Positions 24,666 through 36,881 are shown, counted from the stretch's first letter. The stretch: DNA of 64,000 nt from Zeugodacus cucurbitae (GCF_028554725.1 NC_071671.1:66520001-66584000); one strand, 5' to 3'. The notes: generated by a model from the letters alone, not told the origin. A program made the numbers and translations.

Positions 24666-26353
24666 GCTATTGAAGTCATTTGATGATCTTTTGTCTCTAA
24701 AATAAATATTCGTCGAATACTTTCGTCTCATAAATTTTGAATGACATGCTTTACTTTATATTGAATAAATATTTTATGAAAATTCTCATACTACTTACAG
24801 ATATATTGCCTGAATTTCGAACCACAGAATAGCACTTTAATTAATGGACATTGACAGCGTAATTAAATATTGTCTTGCCCGCAAATTCACACGTTTCTAA
24901 ATTGAATGCCTATGCTCTGCGTTGTCAATGTTAATCAATGCACGAAATTAGTTACTTAATGAACACAGCGAGACACCTGACACTGACGCCGTGGCATGAG
25001 CGCAGCTATCTTTGACATGGCGATATATGCAGGGGGAATATATAATTGTCTCTTATGTAATCTTGATAGCGTTTCTTCAATAAGTAATATTATATGGGTC
25101 GAGTCCATTATCCTTAAAATATTTTTTGAAGTTATACTTCTTATTTTTTTAATTTTTGTATCACATTTTTTTCCAAAAATCCCAAAAAAAAAATTAAATT
25201 TCCGCTTTCTTTTTCAAAATTCACTTCTACACATAATTTTTGCACACACTGTTTGAATGCAAAATTTATTATTTACATTTTGAATTGTGTGTAAACGTTG
25301 TGAAAGTGTATGCAATTGCTGTATTTACTTATTTGTTTTTTCTTTAGCTGAAAACCAATACAGATTTTATTCGATTTTTGTGTATTTACATGGAATTTAT
25401 ACACACAATAGTTGTATGCATATATATGTATATGTGTTGGTAAAAAACCAAAGCGTTTTAGGCATAAAAATTAAATTAATACTTCTCAAAATGCACACTG
25501 TCAATAAATTCATATTTGCTTTGTAATATATTTCACCGGAAATAAATTTGAGAATATTAAAAGCAAATGGTAAACTAAACGCATTGAGAGTGAAGTTGAA
25601 GTTTGCTTTAGTAAAAAAAGCTAGTATATTTTTACGAGAAGTTTTCTTAAAATCTACACAACTGTCACGCAGTTAGTCATTTGCGTCAAAAGCTTCTGAA
25701 TTTCACTTTAAAATTCACTTGAATTGATATTGCAAGTTTCGAAGCAAATTGAAAGCAAGTTCTTTGAATTCATTGGTAGTTCTGGTGAAATGAGTCGTGC
25801 TGAGAGTCACCCTGTGTTTATAGGTGACTTGTTTATTTTTGTAAACGTATACATAAGAAAATGTAGAAAATCAAGAAAAATATAAAAATATAAAAATAAT
25901 AAAACAACGATGTTTTTTAGATACTTTTTTTATAATCCAAAATATGTTGAAAACTATTAAGATTGCGTGGCTTATTACGTTGTGTTCTAACGAGCTGTCC
26001 AGAGCGAGAGATCACAATCTTCCGTAATAGATCTCTCAGCAGCGCTGGTGAGCTCGACTATAGCTTGGTATAGCAGCTAACAAAATTGTCGTCAACGTGG
26101 TGTCTTGAAGTCAAGAAAATGAAGGTTCCAGATGTGCTTTAAAAATTCTAAAAAATTCAAGAATACTCGTAAAAAGGCGTGGCATTGCTGAAAACAATTA
26201 CCATAAACGTAGAACGTAGAACGCGTCTAACATCTTCCTAAAAGCCGTATCAAAGCCCACGTGTTACAGTCGAAAGATTCTATTTATTGATTTCTTTCCA
26301 TTATGATAATAAAACTGTTGAACCATATTCTCTAAATTTCTTCTTTTACATGG
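24666..26353. other. No gene seen; intergenic
   Basis: AT-rich, with poly-T runs. ORFs at 24996-25256 and 25287-25526 are hydrophobic or low-complexity with no start context or domain. A stretch at 26000-26280 is somewhat GC-richer but has no open frame. Confidence 0.5.
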
Positions 26354-26609
26354 TCAACACCTCTCCATCAGTTTCCATTTAATTTTATTTTTAATATTTT
26401 GATTTGGCTGCGTTCTCTATTTCGTGTAAAAATGAACGTAAGAAAACAAATAATTAAAGATGGAATTTCATTTACATTCGTTCACATACCGAACTGTTTT
26501 CAATATCCCGTTTCTCATACTCTCTCAAAATTTCTTGTGAAAGTGTAATGCCCGGTAATTTGACACGGTGTCCATAAGTGGTGGGATAACGAAAAATTTT
26601 AAATGGCAT
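26354..26609 (-). CDS. Two-exon microgene, 60-residue protein
   Basis: Minus-strand exon 1 (26609-26490, 40 codons) opens MPFKIFRYPTTYGHRVKLPG and continues ITLSQEILREYEKRDIE to a phase 0 donor TCG|GTATGT. A 73-bp intron ends in gaaatag, and exon 2 (26416-26354) adds RTQPNQNIKNKIKWKLMERC before TGA. An AATAAA occurs about 70 nt further downstream on this strand. The protein is basic, with no signal peptide. It has no similarity that I recognise, and it does not share the five-gene family's exon phases. It sits divergently about 750 bp from member C. Only frame continuity across one intron supports it, so it is a moderate-confidence prediction. Confidence 0.4.
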
Positions 26610-27361
26610 TTTAAAGATTTACTTGAAAATCAAAATATTAAAAATATATTAAATTTGGACATTTTTTGTGATTTTTGAAACCAAAAGGATTTCCTAGAAT
26701 AACCGTAGTTTGAATACTAAAAACAAGTATTATTGTTTAATATATGAGAGGTTTTGAAACTCTTTACAATTTTTTTCCTTTATAGGTCCGCTTTTGTAGA
26801 TTCATAAAGTATACAACATTTTTTCTTCGGATTTCCGAAATCGACAATACCATAAGTACAGCTTAAACCATTCGGAGTATCTGAGATCTCATATTGCTAA
26901 TAAATCAGTGAGTTCCTGATATATCTCTAGACAATAAAGGTTCGTCATACAAATTTTCGACTCTCTAAGTCGATCATATCTTCTCTAAGAGAAAAAATTT
27001 TATTGAAATCTTGTGTGCTTATATTGTTCTACAGGATCTCAGAAATTGAGAGCATCTGATACTAGGTAATAAATATTACACCAATCTTAGCTTATTCACT
27101 GCAATAACAACGGACTAGCTACATGTATAAAATGTCCAAGTACCTGATAGATGATATATATGTATTTCTAGAAAATCTAAGAAGCATCATCGTGAATAAC
27201 GATATTTCATAATTTTTTTGCTAAAAGTCATTTTAGAAAATATAAATATTTTTATATAAATAAAATTCTTTCGAAGCGTTATCAAAATTTTTTGTTTTGC
27301 TTCGTGCTAATAAATATTTGGCTATAGCTACCGCTAATTATTAATTCCGCTTGTGAGCAAC
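26610..27361. other. No gene seen; region between two divergent microgenes
   Basis: AT-rich. Both flanking genes point outward, so it should hold their promoters. I see no clear TATA or Inr+DPE arrangement. Confidence 0.45.
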
Positions 27362-27743
27362 ATGAAATCGATTGACTTGGAAGTAATGCGCAATGGAAAG
27401 CGTTACAATGTTTTTAAGCTGCTGCGGTAAGCAAATTTTCAAAAATGTCCATTATTTTAGATAATGAAAGACTGATATTTGTGTCTAGAGAACAAATCTG
27501 GGGTAACCGGACACACAGATTAGGCAAGAAATCGGTAAGATTAATAGCAAAAGTTAATATTTTGATGAATGTTGTTTGTTTACATGACAGGATCGCAAGG
27601 AACTCGCGGATATCTATAGGAAATTGGAGAAAAAGAAAATGAATATCGAGAAACAAATCTATCTAATTGAATATGAAATACATAAATTCGAAGAGCTGGC
27701 GAAATGTAATCGCCGCAATGCGCTAAAACTAAATTCTAAGTAA
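27362..27743 (+). CDS. Three-exon coiled-coil microprotein, family member C
   Basis: Exons are 27362-27426, 27489-27534 and 27591-27743, with introns of 62 and 56 bp (CG|GTAAGC...TCTAG and TCG|GTAAGA...GACAG). The protein is 87 residues. It opens MKSIDLEVMRNGKRYNVFKL, crosses the phase 2 junction in LLREQIWG, and ends exon 2 with GKKS in phase 0. Exon 3 begins DRKELADIYRKLEKKKMNIE and continues KQIYLIEYEIHKFEELAK, a heptad-like amphipathic helix. It is closest to member D (MKSI, KR-N, LLRE-IWG, RK-L---YR-LE, EK-IY--E-EIH--E at matching places). There is no signal peptide or transmembrane segment, so it is probably cytoplasmic or nuclear. I do not recognise the family. Antisense ORF 27414-27656 is a shadow. 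Confidence 0.72.
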
Positions 27744-28320
27744 AGTGTTGTGAAAGTCCTTGATGATGTTCCCGTAGAGCAATGTTTACCTTAAGTTTTC
27801 CTAATGTCATTGTTAGTGCATTTTTGTATTTAAAGTAATACGATTATGTAATTTGAGAATTTTGCAAAGTAACACATTCGATTTGAACCATTTTTCGTAA
27901 AAGTGGTTTACGTCGAATTTCGTTGTTTTGTTAAAATTCTCTTATTTACATAACAGTATTTTATGTATGTGTATTGAAGTAAATACAATACGTTGTAGAC
28001 TATTGAATTTGTTTAAATTTAGCTTAGCTTAGTTCAAAGATATTGGATTATTATGCCGTTGATGGATGTTTCCTAATATCCAAAATCAAAATGCTGAGAA
28101 AATACTCATAAGCTTTAATATCTAAGGAAAACAGTTTGTTTGACAAAACTCGCAACCTCGATATGGGGTTTCTTCGTGCAACCTACTACGAGTATATAGT
28201 CTAAACCCAATTAAAATATATCTTATCGGGGAAGATTCGGGGATAGGGAGCATATTGTGCCATTTCTACTCTACTTCATCACCTAAATATTTCTTATATT
28301 ACTTTGGAGATATTCGGCCC
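27744..28320. other. No gene seen
   Basis: 3' flank of gene C. AT-rich, no repeats recognised. Confidence 0.5.
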
Positions 28321-29280
28321 AATTCCCGTTGTCGTTGTCGTTTCAAAGTCGTCGTCGTTCTTATTGTCGTTTCGTTCCTAAATTGGTATTCTTGAAGTAT
28401 ATCGTAACGCCTAAGAAAAGTTATCGAAATTTGTCTATATATTTTATATAGTATACTTTAAGGCACTCTTTTCCATATAAAAATTTCTTTCTTATGTAAC
28501 GAGACACATTTTTAAAGCAGTTCTTAATGGATTTTATGCTATTCTCTATTGACTCTAAACAACGTTATCACTGTAATTATTGTACTTACGTACAACAATG
28601 TTAATCTTCCATCTTTATTTGATTTTTTAAAAGAAGTAGTGGTGACATCTGCGTCCTCCAAACTTTCTTCTAAAATATGTTATACTTCCAGCGTCTCATG
28701 CTCCTTGCTTCTGGCTAATCCGACTACTCTACCTAGTGGTCCTGCCAAAGGAGACATGGGTATCTGTTTATTAACTTCTCGTCTTGTTGTAGTACTATTT
28801 TTTTCTTCGTTTTGAATTTTAAGCCCTTTCATTTCTTAAATATACACTTAGATATAAAAATGCAATTTTATTAATGCCAGCAATATCGCGAGATGGCGGT
28901 GGAATGGATTTAGTAGTTTTTTTAAGAAAAAAAAAAATCCCTCCCAAAGAAATCGAAATTTAAAGGATTTATCCCTTTTCTAAAGTCCTTGGCATATGCA
29001 GGATATTTTTCAGAAAGAAATTTCAGAAATTAAAATTTCAAACTGTTTCCGATTTGGAATTTTCATCTTCACTTCAAATATTTCTTCAAACAACCGCGTC
29101 GTTTCTATGACGCTCACAATTATAGCAACGACAAAAAACGACTGTTTCTATGTCGTTTCTATAGTCGTTGCAAATTGGGGAATCTCAATTTATTTTCGAT
29201 AAATGTCGTTAACGCCAACAGGAATGCCAAATAGGCGTTCTTAAGTCGTTTTAAAACGATAACGACAATCCATAATCTTC
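28321..29280. mobile_element. Probable decayed DNA transposon with GTCGTT-rich ends
   Basis: The left end (28328-28375) is a run of gtcgttgtcgttt-like words. The right end (29235-29275), read in reverse complement, is ttgtcgttatcgttttaaaa, giving an imperfect inverted repeat. Subterminal copies of gtcgtttctat occur at 29099 and 29151. On the minus strand around 28660-28840 a frame reads EEKNSTTTRREVNKQIP followed by a glycine-rich stretch and a stop. This is transposon- or DNA-binding-protein-like, but I cannot assign a superfamily. Confidence 0.4.
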
Positions 29281-29463
29281 GACAACTTTTTTGTTTAATA
29301 ACACTTGTCACTTGCTTTTTTCTTAATTTTTAATTAAAGCAACTAAAACTCCTTGATGTATAAATACATTTTTCTTTTATTAATTCACAAATAATTTACA
29401 ACAAAATACACATTGTGTGCGACACCATTCACTAGCTAAAATTACGATAACGATTATGTTCCA

Positions 29464-30120
29464 TCAACCATTTTCCAAATTATGTATTTCACGTTCCAAA
29501 TTGTAGATAGTTTTCTCCAGTTTTATTTCCTGCCTTTCCAATATTCTGTACCATTTTAGAAGCATTTTACGTTCCTGGAAAAAGAAAAGAAATAGAAATA
29601 TAGTCTAAATTAATGAACCTATGGATCCACTGATTTGATTAGGGTAAACCAATTTATCGTTAAAATCGCAGATCTTGATTCAAAGGACTAACGGTATAAG
29701 TTAAGAGTGCCTATGAGAGCATAGTGGGATATATTTACTTCCCATATATATATAGCAAATTATTTCATTCTAAATAAAAAAAATATAGAAAAATCGGTTT
29801 CACTGGTCTTTAAAATGCAATTCAATTCATGTTAGGACACTTTCAAAATTAGTTCTGCAAAGAATCTCTGCGTAAAGTAATAGTAGTTCGACCCCAAATG
29901 TGCCCTCCGTAATATATTTATATAACAGATACCGAATACTTACTTTATCAGCAAACTGTCCACGCTTGCAGCCCCAAATGTGTTCGCTGAGATAAAGGAA
30001 AATTATCACATTATTTCTAATTATTTCTAATTGCAATTTCAATTACACTCACCGCAACAATTCGAGCACAGTTATATTGTTAAATCGCTTATCCTTAATC
30101 TGTAGTCCAATCGATTTCAT
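29464..30120 (-). CDS. Three-exon coiled-coil microprotein, family member D
   Basis: Minus-strand exons are 30120-30053, 29986-29944 and 29574-29464, with introns of 66 and 369 bp (CG|GTGAGT...CTCAG and AAA|GTAAGT...TCCAG). The protein is 73 residues. It opens MKSIGLQIKDKRFNNITVLE, reads LLREHIWGCKRGQFADK through exon 2, then ERKMLLKWYRILERQEIKLE and EKTIYNLEREIHNLENG at the end. The heptad-like spacing of L/I in exon 3 predicts a short coiled coil. It is closest to member C and has the same intron phases (2, then 0). The longer second intron is the only unusual feature. ORF 29827-30042 minus spans an exon plus intron and is not the true frame. Function unknown. Confidence 0.72.
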
Positions 30121-31708
30121 ACCAGCTGATTAGCAGCTTTCTTCTATTAAAGCGTAATAATGCTCAGAAATTTTCCTAAGAAATTGCAAACAATTTTTCA
30201 ATAATCACAACTTAATTGCACTTAAAATTTAGATTTGAATAAATGTTTACTGAAATATTTGTATTTTTTATTATTTCCAGACAGCTCTCGTGCAGTAAAA
30301 TTTAATATAGATTCCTATGAGTGAAATATAAATCATTTCCCAATTTTATATTTAAATTTGAATTCATAACGTGGTAGGTATAATTTTGTTTCATAAGGTG
30401 GTAGGTATAATTTTTTTTTTGAGAACAAGGTTACAGATGTATTTGGTGAATTTTGAAATAAATTATTTCCAACAATAATAATGACCTTCAATGGGAAATT
30501 AAAAACTGTTGTGGAACACAGTTAAAAATAAATTATATATTTAATATTTGAAACATATTTACTGTGAATTTTAAATGATAATATTAAAACATTTCTATAT
30601 AATTATTAAAAAAAAAAGTTTCTAAATTCTCTACAAATTACATGCCATAATTAAATAACAGCATTTTAATTATACTCACACATACCATACATAAATATCT
30701 AATCTGCATTTGTACGATATGAAACCAGGAAATACGCATGTAAAACTCAAAGGCACCATATGAGTATGCATACTCACAACAAATTGTGCTGAATAACATT
30801 TTAATTAAATATAAAGCTTATCAATTTATTATAATCGATAATGGAATTTCGACAATACCAACAGCAACAAATAAAATACCATCGTAATAGAGAACGACTT
30901 GTTTTCGTTCATATGCACATGCACCTCAATGATTAGGTGCTGGCAATGTGTTGTGGTTCATAGTTAGTAAACTACATATATTTATTAGTAGTGAGGTAAT
31001 TTTCGTCCTTAATATACTTATGATTTAGTTTAAGTTGGCTGCAGTAGGCATTTTAGAAATGTTAACAACTAATATCAACAACACTATGACAGTTTAAAAG
31101 AGAATTTACAGCAATGTAGGAGTATATGTATGTATATATGTACATAAATATCATGAAGTCTGGCACTAAACTGATAAAAATGTAGTTTACACTTGAATTT
31201 AGTAACTAAAAATATACTGGTCCGAAGAAGATTACACTTGCACTACTCAGCTACACGTAATAAGGTTCACCAGAATGAGAAACGAAAAGACAATGCAATT
31301 TTCATAGGCGATAAAAACTAAAACATTTCCAGCGGGTGGCAACCTTATTGTTTATTGCCTTATTAAAAATCTTTTGTTGTGTATGAAAATTCAGTTTCAA
31401 TAACTAGTCGCCTGTCTAATTGGGTTTGTTGTTCATTCTACATGACTTTAAGTGAGTTACCAGATGATTCACTTCATATAAAGTTAGTTTCATATCCATT
31501 CATTCCATATATAACAATAACTTGCGCTAAAGTACAGATGTTCTGTCAATGCATGAAACTAATTGAAGCACTGTACTTTCAAAAACCGAAGCATTTATAG
31601 TTTTAACTCATTATTGCTTTGGAAAAATGAGAGCTCACACAACTGCTTATATTAGTATGATATTATCAAGAATATTTATACATATTTACAACTGAATTCA
31701 AGCTTTTA
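30121..31708. other. No gene seen; AT-rich intergenic
   Basis: Very AT-rich, with a short direct repeat cgtggtaggtataatttt / aggtggtaggtataattttt near 30368-30412. Nothing coding is recognised. ORF 31379-31600 has no domain. Confidence 0.5.
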
Positions 31709-33262
31709 TCTTCTTCTTCTACTTGACTGGCGTAGACACCGCTTACGCGGTTATAGCCGAGTCCAAAACAACGCGCCACGTATCCCTCCTTCTGGCAGTT
31801 TGTCGCCAATTATAACAAGCGAAGCCAGGTCCCTCTCCACCTGGTCCTTCCATCAGCGTGGAGGTCTCCCTCTTCCTCGGCTTCCACCAGCGGGTACTGC
31901 ATCGAATACTTTCAGAACTGGAGCAATTTCATCCATTCGAACAACATGACCTAGCCAGCGTAGCCGCTGTCTTTTTATTCGTTGAACTATGTCTATGTCG
32001 TCGAATAACACATACAGCTCATCGGTCTATCGTCTGCGGTATTCGCCGTTGCCAATGTTTAAGGGACCATAAATCTTTCGCAAAACCTTTCTCTCGAAAA
32101 CTCCTAGTGCCGTCTCATCGGATGTTGACACCATCCACGCTTCTGCACCATAAAGTAGGGCGGGAATGATGAGGGACTTGTAGAGTTTAGTTTTTGTTCG
32201 TCGAGAGTGGACTTTGCTTTGCAATTGCTTACACTCTTCCACAGTAGCACCTGTTGGCAAGAGTGATTCTGCGTTGGATTTCAAGGCTGACATTATAGGG
32301 AATCTTCTTTCTACAAATTAACATATTTTCATCGGGTTTTTTATAACAGTAGTCCATTCAGTATTCCTATACCATTTGATCGATTCGCATTATTTTCTAT
32401 TTACTTTTTCAGTCACCTATTAAATTTAGAAATTGGGAGAATGAGTCCGTTACTAACCGCTTCCAAATCGACTCTCCTTATGGGGAAAGTTGAATATTTC
32501 GCCTCTGAATTTTTTAAAGCAGCTGGGGTCATGAGATTTTCAATACCACAGGTACCATGGTACTAAGATTGGAATTTTGAATCAAAGCAGTGCTCACTCT
32601 CGGCGATTTTCTTCTAGCAACCATCCTATTGAGGTCTGAAAAAAAAAAAAAAACAGGAAGCCTAATCTTGAAAATCCGGCGGGTTCTAAAGCAAATTGAA
32701 TCCCAATTCATGCACTCAGTTCTTCAATTCGTCAAAATTTTTAAGGAACTCCTTTGCCGGTTCTTTGGTGTCATTAGTGTTTATCCATCATTTCACCTAT
32801 TTCACTGTTTGCATTAAAAATTAGAAAAATAAAAAATGTAAATCTCAAAATGACCTCATAAATATTTTATTATCACTTTATAAGCACAAGTATATAAGCA
32901 TGTGAATATTAAAAATGCGCGAAATTAAAAAAATACAACAAGAGTGATTCTGCGTTGGATTTCAAGGCTGACATTATTATCGGTGTTAATGCTGGTTCCT
33001 AGGTATACGAAATTATCTACAACTTCAAAGTTATGACTGTCAACAGTGACGTGGGAGCCAAGACGCGAATGCGCAGACTGTTTGTTTGCGACAGGAGATA
33101 TTTCGTCTTGTCCACGTTCACCACCAGACCCATACGCTTCGCTTCCTTATCCAGTCTGGAAAAAGCAGAACTAACGGCGCGGGTGTTGTTTCCAATGATA
33201 TCGATATCATCGGCGTACGCCAGTAGCTGTGCACTCTTATAGAAGATTGTACCTATTGTAGC
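31709..33262 (-). mobile_element. LINE 3' fragment interrupted by a 642-bp insert
   Basis: Read on the minus strand from 33262, this begins in the reverse transcriptase palm with an intact AYADDIDII box near 33210. It is split by the insert at 32297-32938, then continues through LLYGAEAW and GVFERKVLRKIYGP to the end of the ORF, and finishes in a (GAA)n tail at 31720-31709. Several frameshifts are present. The same sequence occurs at 43126, 46500 and 58793. It is a non-LTR retrotransposon with a microsatellite-like tail, and I do not assign the clade firmly. Confidence 0.85.
32297..32938. mobile_element. Gene-derived insert, copy 1, with 39-bp flanking direct repeats
   Basis: The insert lies inside the LINE and is flanked by a perfect 39-bp direct repeat (32258-32296 and 32939-32977). 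A second copy with the same ends is at about 36882-37416. On the minus strand it shows a poly-T/cag acceptor-like site near 32640 followed by a frame that starts DLNRMVARRKSPRVSTALIQ. The upstream minus-strand frame near 32700-32790 reads EPAKEFLKNFDEL. It therefore looks like a piece of a spliced host gene that became mobile. Copy 1 keeps about 87 bp (32671-32757) that copy 2 lacks. Confidence 0.6.
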
Positions 33263-36200
33263 TATTTTAATCTGAATATTTTACGCTTTGCTGCTAGCTG
33301 GTCTTTTAAAATGGCTTCCTTGAATTTATTTTTTCGAAACCTTTGCAAAAATTTAATTAATGTTCAATGAGCTTTATTAGCCTTAACCTAATATATTAAA
33401 TATAGAAGTTGGCCACATGGAGGAGTGTATGTGTTTGTGGTGCCGCAGCTGAAAAGGAAAGTTTTCAAAGTTTATAAATAAGCTTAAATAAATTTAATAA
33501 ACATTAAAATTTTGGAAATCAAGTAAATTATATAAAGCGAACTTCATTGGCAGTATATATATATATCCCACATATTGCAGCTAAAATTTCATATGAGTGG
33601 ATAAGCCGAGGTGTTTCACAAATTATGGAATTTCATAAACGGATATGTACTTACACATCTTTAACCCTTTCTCTCAACAACAACAACTATCAGCCAAAAT
33701 ATTTGCTCCCAACCACCTGCTTTCAAGAATTCTCTATTCAATTACCTCTAAGATAAACAAAGCTCCCAGCAGCGGGAGCATAGCTACTGCCGCAAACATA
33801 CCTACACATATCCGAAGATGGTTATCCTTGCCGTGCGGAAACCTTGATTAAGTGGCATTGTGTTATGCAATACCGTATGAACCGCCGCAGATAGGTAGAC
33901 AGACACTTGTTGTCAGCGACATGCGTTATCACTTTTGCAAGTCAAGTGCTCTTCGGCGAGACATGTCGAGGTGTGGAGCATGACTTACAAATTAATTAAA
34001 AGGCTGTCAATCGCTGTTGCGCTGACGTAGCGGTATTTTCATGCAACGTTACAAGGTGAGTCTTCCTTCTGCTTCGCTGTGATTTGCTGTCGAGCATTGC
34101 ATATAAGTTGGCAGTCAGAAGGTCTTCATTTTTAGAAGAATGATTGAAGTGAGAAGTAAGGAAGTTGTTAGAGTTCACATTTTGGAATTATAGGAAAGCT
34201 TTTCAGAATTAAATGAATCCATACTTAACTCACAGAAGAAAATCTTCAGCAATCTGCAAAAGATGAAGTAGAGTATGGTGCTCCCTTTAGATCTTATGCC
34301 CAGATAGTTTATAAAAATAGCTCAAGTTGCAGTTGCCAGTTGATGAGAGTAAACAACTCTCCGATTCAAACAACCCAAGCAACGCTAAAATAATATGAAA
34401 TGAACTCTCTAAACAAATTAAAAAAAAAAAAAAACTTTTATTTGCATTATTTATTATCATGTTACACTCAACTGGCATCCACCACTGCTTGAATGTGGAA
34501 AACCATCAGTCACAAGGGCGCCATGGCGTTAATTTTACACGGAACCAGTGGTATGATGGAGGTCGCAAGGTGCAGTGCCATCCATGCAAATGCTCCATTT
34601 CCTTGAATTTACTTACGTAACTATTTGCACTTTGCTATTTTCTATTTATTCTAGCTCATTTTGAATTTGTTCTTCTTTATGCCGGGCGCCAAGAGTGAAC
34701 AATTGAGTTGCTGTTATTTGCTTGCTTCTGTTAGTTGTGCATATATTTGTTATTGTTGCTGTCGACTTTATGACTTTGACGGTTATATATCTGAAAGTTG
34801 ACATTCTAATTTGGAATTTAGCGAAAGTTTTTTTTAAATCGCTTTTCCATATTAAGGTCACAGCGTTGAGTATGGGCTGTTGGTGGAATGGAAGGCAACC
34901 GGGGGAATATGTTACTGTTATTGTTATCTTACATAATATGAATCTTAAATCATTTAAAGGCAATTTGAGGATTTATAAACGATTTCTTGATGTCATCACA
35001 GCCGAGAGCGAGAGCCATTCCCTGTAATATATATATTATTTCTATATAACAAAGTCAACTATTTTCATTCATCAATACTAAGCTTTCTATAATTAAGAAA
35101 CCGAAAATTTGCCAAGCAACCATCGAAATTTTAAACAGTCACTCAATAAACTCTTTCAACCGATTTAAATTACCACACACTTCGCCACAACTACCCACAG
35201 TTTGCTTGTGATCGAAACTTGAAATGTAAAAAGTTTTTAGATTTTGTGGATTTATTACAAAGTAGCGAGAAGAACTGCGATAAATTAAGTAACATTTCCG
35301 CGTGCTACCAGCGCCGAAACTTCGGCTAAATACGCGCGACACAAAAAGCCAATGCAAGAAAAATGACTTCGCTCCTTTCTCAGTAAAGAGTGTTCTTTTT
35401 CTCTTCCATTGCTGGCATATTCCATGAAGTAACAGCGAGAGCTTAAGTAAAAACAAGCAGCAATAATTCAAGTGCCTTATTCATGGCTTTAACTTCGAAG
35501 AATCGCCGTTTGACAATTACAAGTGCTGACAACTTTTTACGCGAGATTTACGTGAAAACTGTTGGGGGAGTCAAGTGAGATGTGGAGGAATGGTGTGGAA
35601 GTGAGTGTGTTTTGCAAAGGAAATAGAGCGAATATCAAGGAATTGAGAAAGTATATAAGTTCAGTTTGAAAGATTTGCGCTAATAATTTATGGTATTTAT
35701 AGTTGCAAATGACACCTCAGAGTAGGAACTTAAGAGAGTTGAGTGTAATGTATTTTATTATATTAATTTCTCTAATTAATTGATTACTGTCTTCATAATT
35801 AAATAAATGACATAACATCATTACTAACATATTTGCTGCTTGAATACCTGTGGATGTACATATATATCTGAACAAGCTTTCTCTTCAAACAATTCTGAAA
35901 CAAATTCTGATTAAGAAAGCATTCATTTGCTCTCACTTAGCATGTAAATGGCGCTGCTTGATGCACAAATTATAACCGGTAGCAAATAAAGCAATTTTTC
36001 AACTCACCACAATCAGTTCCTGGGCCAACCAGCAAATATATTTGCTAAAGAAGTGATTAAGAGAGACAAATGACCAACAAAAATGTTAAACATTTAGATT
36101 GCTCCTAAGCCAGCAATGTAATAAATACTCAGACCACAAAATGTGGCATGCAACAAGTTTACCATTAACTGCGAGGAGAACAAAAACAGTTTTCGATGGA

Positions 36201-36389
36201 ATATCTATGGTTATATATAGATATTTAGAATATAAAATGGCGGTTGGATGTCTTCGCTGCATTCATCTGTTGTGGCATTTAATCGATCGTCTATTTTTAG
36301 CTCTTTAACACCCGGATGTGGTATGAGGGATTTCAATATATATTTTTTTATACTTTACTATTTACTTTATGTACTTTAGTACTTCATCA
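33263..36389. other. No gene seen; intergenic
   Basis: Mixed AT-rich DNA. The stretch 33890-34180 is GC-richer and contains an AATTAATTA plus CTGTCAAT arrangement at 33988-34009 like that at 22691. ORFs at 34646-35471 overlap on both strands and carry no domain. Confidence 0.45.
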
Positions 36390-36845
36390 GTTACTATGAA
36401 AATGAGAGAAATTGGATAATAATCACGACCACTCCCTTTAAAAAGGTTATGATGAAAACTACTTAAAGTGAAAGATGGGATGCACTCAGATGGGCTATGT
36501 GTGTGGCACTGTCCATTTATGGGTCAAAAACCATATCTCAGGAACTACTCGACCAATTTCAACCAAATTTAGCACATAATATTTTCTGATGTCAACGATG
36601 AAAGATGGAAATATCGTGAAATCGGTTTACAATCACGCTTACTTCCCATAAACAAAATTTTAAATTCTATATGTATGTAAATCAAGAACCAATGAGCATA
36701 TTGGAACCAAATTTTATACAAATACATTGCATTGGAGATGTGATATCATCTAAAGATAGTCGAAATCGGAGTATAACTTTTCAAGGCCACAGATATTGTA
36801 TGTGAGCACCTCAATGTGTGTGACTAATTTTTTTTTTACCCACAA
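36390..36845. repeat. Dispersed repeat copy 3 (internal fragment)
   Basis: It shares blocks with copy 1 in the same order, such as gggtcaaaaaccatatctca at about 36521 and the cgatttca and aatcggttcaca-type blocks. Both termini are missing. Confidence 0.65.
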
Positions 36846-36881
36846 TATGAGTTAATCTTACAGATATTTTGTTTAAATTGA

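Noticed and set aside
31858..32169. 103-codon plus-strand ORF
   Set aside because: It is antisense to the LINE reverse transcriptase fragment and is a shadow of it, like the ORFs at 43731-44109 and 46730-47072.
34646..35471. Overlapping 100-110 codon ORFs on both strands
   Set aside because: They lack domains, good starts and splice partners, and mutual overlap is expected by chance in this composition.
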